Shown here: positions 25,298-25,874 of the stretch, piece after piece
Layout of the letters: the number at the start of each line of letters is the position of its first letter
Position numbering within the stretch: the stretch's first letter is position 1
Source: SZAS-3 sp964386785
GTDB lineage: Bacteria; Chlamydiota; Chlamydiia; Chlamydiales; JAAKFR01
Assembly: GCA_964386785.1 (NCBI GenBank)
Contig: CAYLUD010000022.1
Coordinates: 1 to 25,874, forward strand
Direction: 5' to 3'
DNA length: 25,874 nucleotides
Notes under the pieces: generated by a model
Seen by the model: the letters and a program-made list of their open reading frames with translations, nothing else
The model's database searches: none
Told to the model about the DNA's origin: nothing
Program-made: the position numbers and the translations under genes

Positions 25298-25874
25298 TTA
25301 TTCACTTAGCTTTTGAATTGTAATACAAGCTGAACTTCCAGAATTCAACGTCAAACCTAATCCATTAACAACTACTTGCAACCTTGATGGTACAGAGGTC
25401 ACTCTGCAAACAGTGGTCAACATAATAGGTGCCCCACTCGAAACTAATTTACAAGAGCTACTTACCGTTTTTCCATTAATCTGAATTTCCACCCCACCAA
25501 GATTGGTGATTGAGGCTGTATAACCAACAAACTGGATTGCATAATTCCCAATAGATTGCAAAAAAAACATTGTGTCATTTTTTTGTATAATATCCGTTCC
25601 ATTCGATACTGCATTATCGGCAAATGGAACCGGTTTCCTTGAGGCCAAGATGAGATTTGTCTCTGTTGTATTACTATTAAACAGATGAACGATTGAGGTA
25701 CCCCCTGCTGGACCTGCTACACCCTGCGGACCTGTTGGTCCTGTTGGACCTATTGCACCTGTGAATCCGGTAGGTCCTATTGCACCTTGTGATCCTGTTG
25801 GTCCTGTTGCTCCTGTTCGACCTTGTATTCCGGGACTACCGGTTGGACCAGCTACACCTTGCGAACCTGTTGGT
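25298..25874 (-). CDS. Collagen-like protein with BclA/TNF-like C-terminal domain (partial, N-terminus beyond window)
   Basis: The frame is open to the window end; an internal ATG at 25648 is only an interior Met. From the window end inwards come at least 18 uninterrupted Gly-X-Y triplets (25874-25706), eight with Thr in the Y position (GPT, GAT, GFT, GRT), then a GG junction and about 135 non-collagen residues. That tail (PVPFADNAVSNGTDI, FFLQSIGNYAIQFVGY, VEIQINGKTV, ACITIQKLSE) resembles the trimerising C-terminal domain of the BclA exosporium protein family ('GxYxIxY..NG..LTIxKLS'). The protein should form a trimeric triple helix at a surface. It is the first visible gene of an operon with a beta-barrel, a glycosyltransferase and a propeller-like protein. 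The full length, signal and start cannot be seen. Confidence 0.85.
   Translation of the reverse strand, partial: PTGSQGVAGPTGSPGIQGRTGATGPTGSQGAIGPTGFTGAIGPTGPTGPQGVAGPAGGTSIVHLFNSNTTETNLILASRKPVPFADNAVSNGTDIIQKNDTMFFLQSIGNYAIQFVGYTASITNLGGVEIQINGKTVSSSCKLVSSGAPIMLTTVCRVTSVPSRLQVVVNGLGLTLNSGSSACITIQKLSE

Noticed and set aside
25706..25874. Repetitive DNA of about 9-base period taken as a CRISPR or tandem repeat array
   Set aside because: In the minus-strand frame it is simply the Gly-X-Y coding repeat of the collagen-like protein; there are no spacers.

Overview
The window looks like a chromosome segment from a chlamydia-like bacterium (phylum Chlamydiota), probably an 'environmental' or amoeba/animal-associated lineage and not a classical Chlamydia species. 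Three things point there. First, a tsaD-oppABCDF gene string resembles the gcp-opp block of Chlamydia. Second, there is a DASS dicarboxylate carrier of the YbhI/SodiT1 type. Third, there are type III secretion (T3SS) style genes: a SycD/LcrH-like TPR chaperone, its partner, and a translocator-like protein. I cannot name the species from sequence alone.

Layout. 1-1664 is a decayed accessory zone holding fragments of IS30-type transposases, a remnant of an AbiEi-type antitoxin and an intact tRNA-Leu(UAA). 1665-2738 (minus) encodes an exported flavoprotein of the D-amino-acid oxidase (DAAO) family whose domain order appears circularly permuted. 3227-9102 (plus) is a tightly overlapping string of tsaD and a five-gene oligopeptide ABC importer, followed by a convergent lipoprotein cyclophilin. 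9831-11843 (plus) has a DUF1186 protein and a T3SS translocator-like protein. 11870-13645 (minus) is an APC permease fused to a universal stress domain. 13820-16153 (minus) is a large ankyrin-repeat protein. 16256-18656 holds a DASS carrier between a decayed IS5-type and a decayed IS4-type transposase. 18791-20673 has divergent thiol peroxidase and exported superoxide dismutase genes whose start codons are 13 bases apart and share a palindromic Shine-Dalgarno (SD) sequence, then an esterase whose end overlaps an antisense tRNA-Leu(UAG).

The right part is all on the minus strand. 22521-20852 is a T3SS-like substrate/chaperone pair. 25874-22689 is a probable four-gene operon encoding, in order of transcription, a collagen-like protein (cut by the window end), an inverse-autotransporter-like beta-barrel without passenger, a TPR glycosyltransferase with an N-terminal signal/anchor, and a small secreted three-repeat beta-propeller-like protein. 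This could be a surface glycoprotein cassette: threonine-rich collagen triplets as sugar acceptor, a dedicated glycosyltransferase, and an outer-membrane barrel. That is the best candidate for an undescribed system here; the permuted DAAO is the second.

Everything was read by eye from the sequence. Family calls rest on motifs recalled from known families, not on searches.
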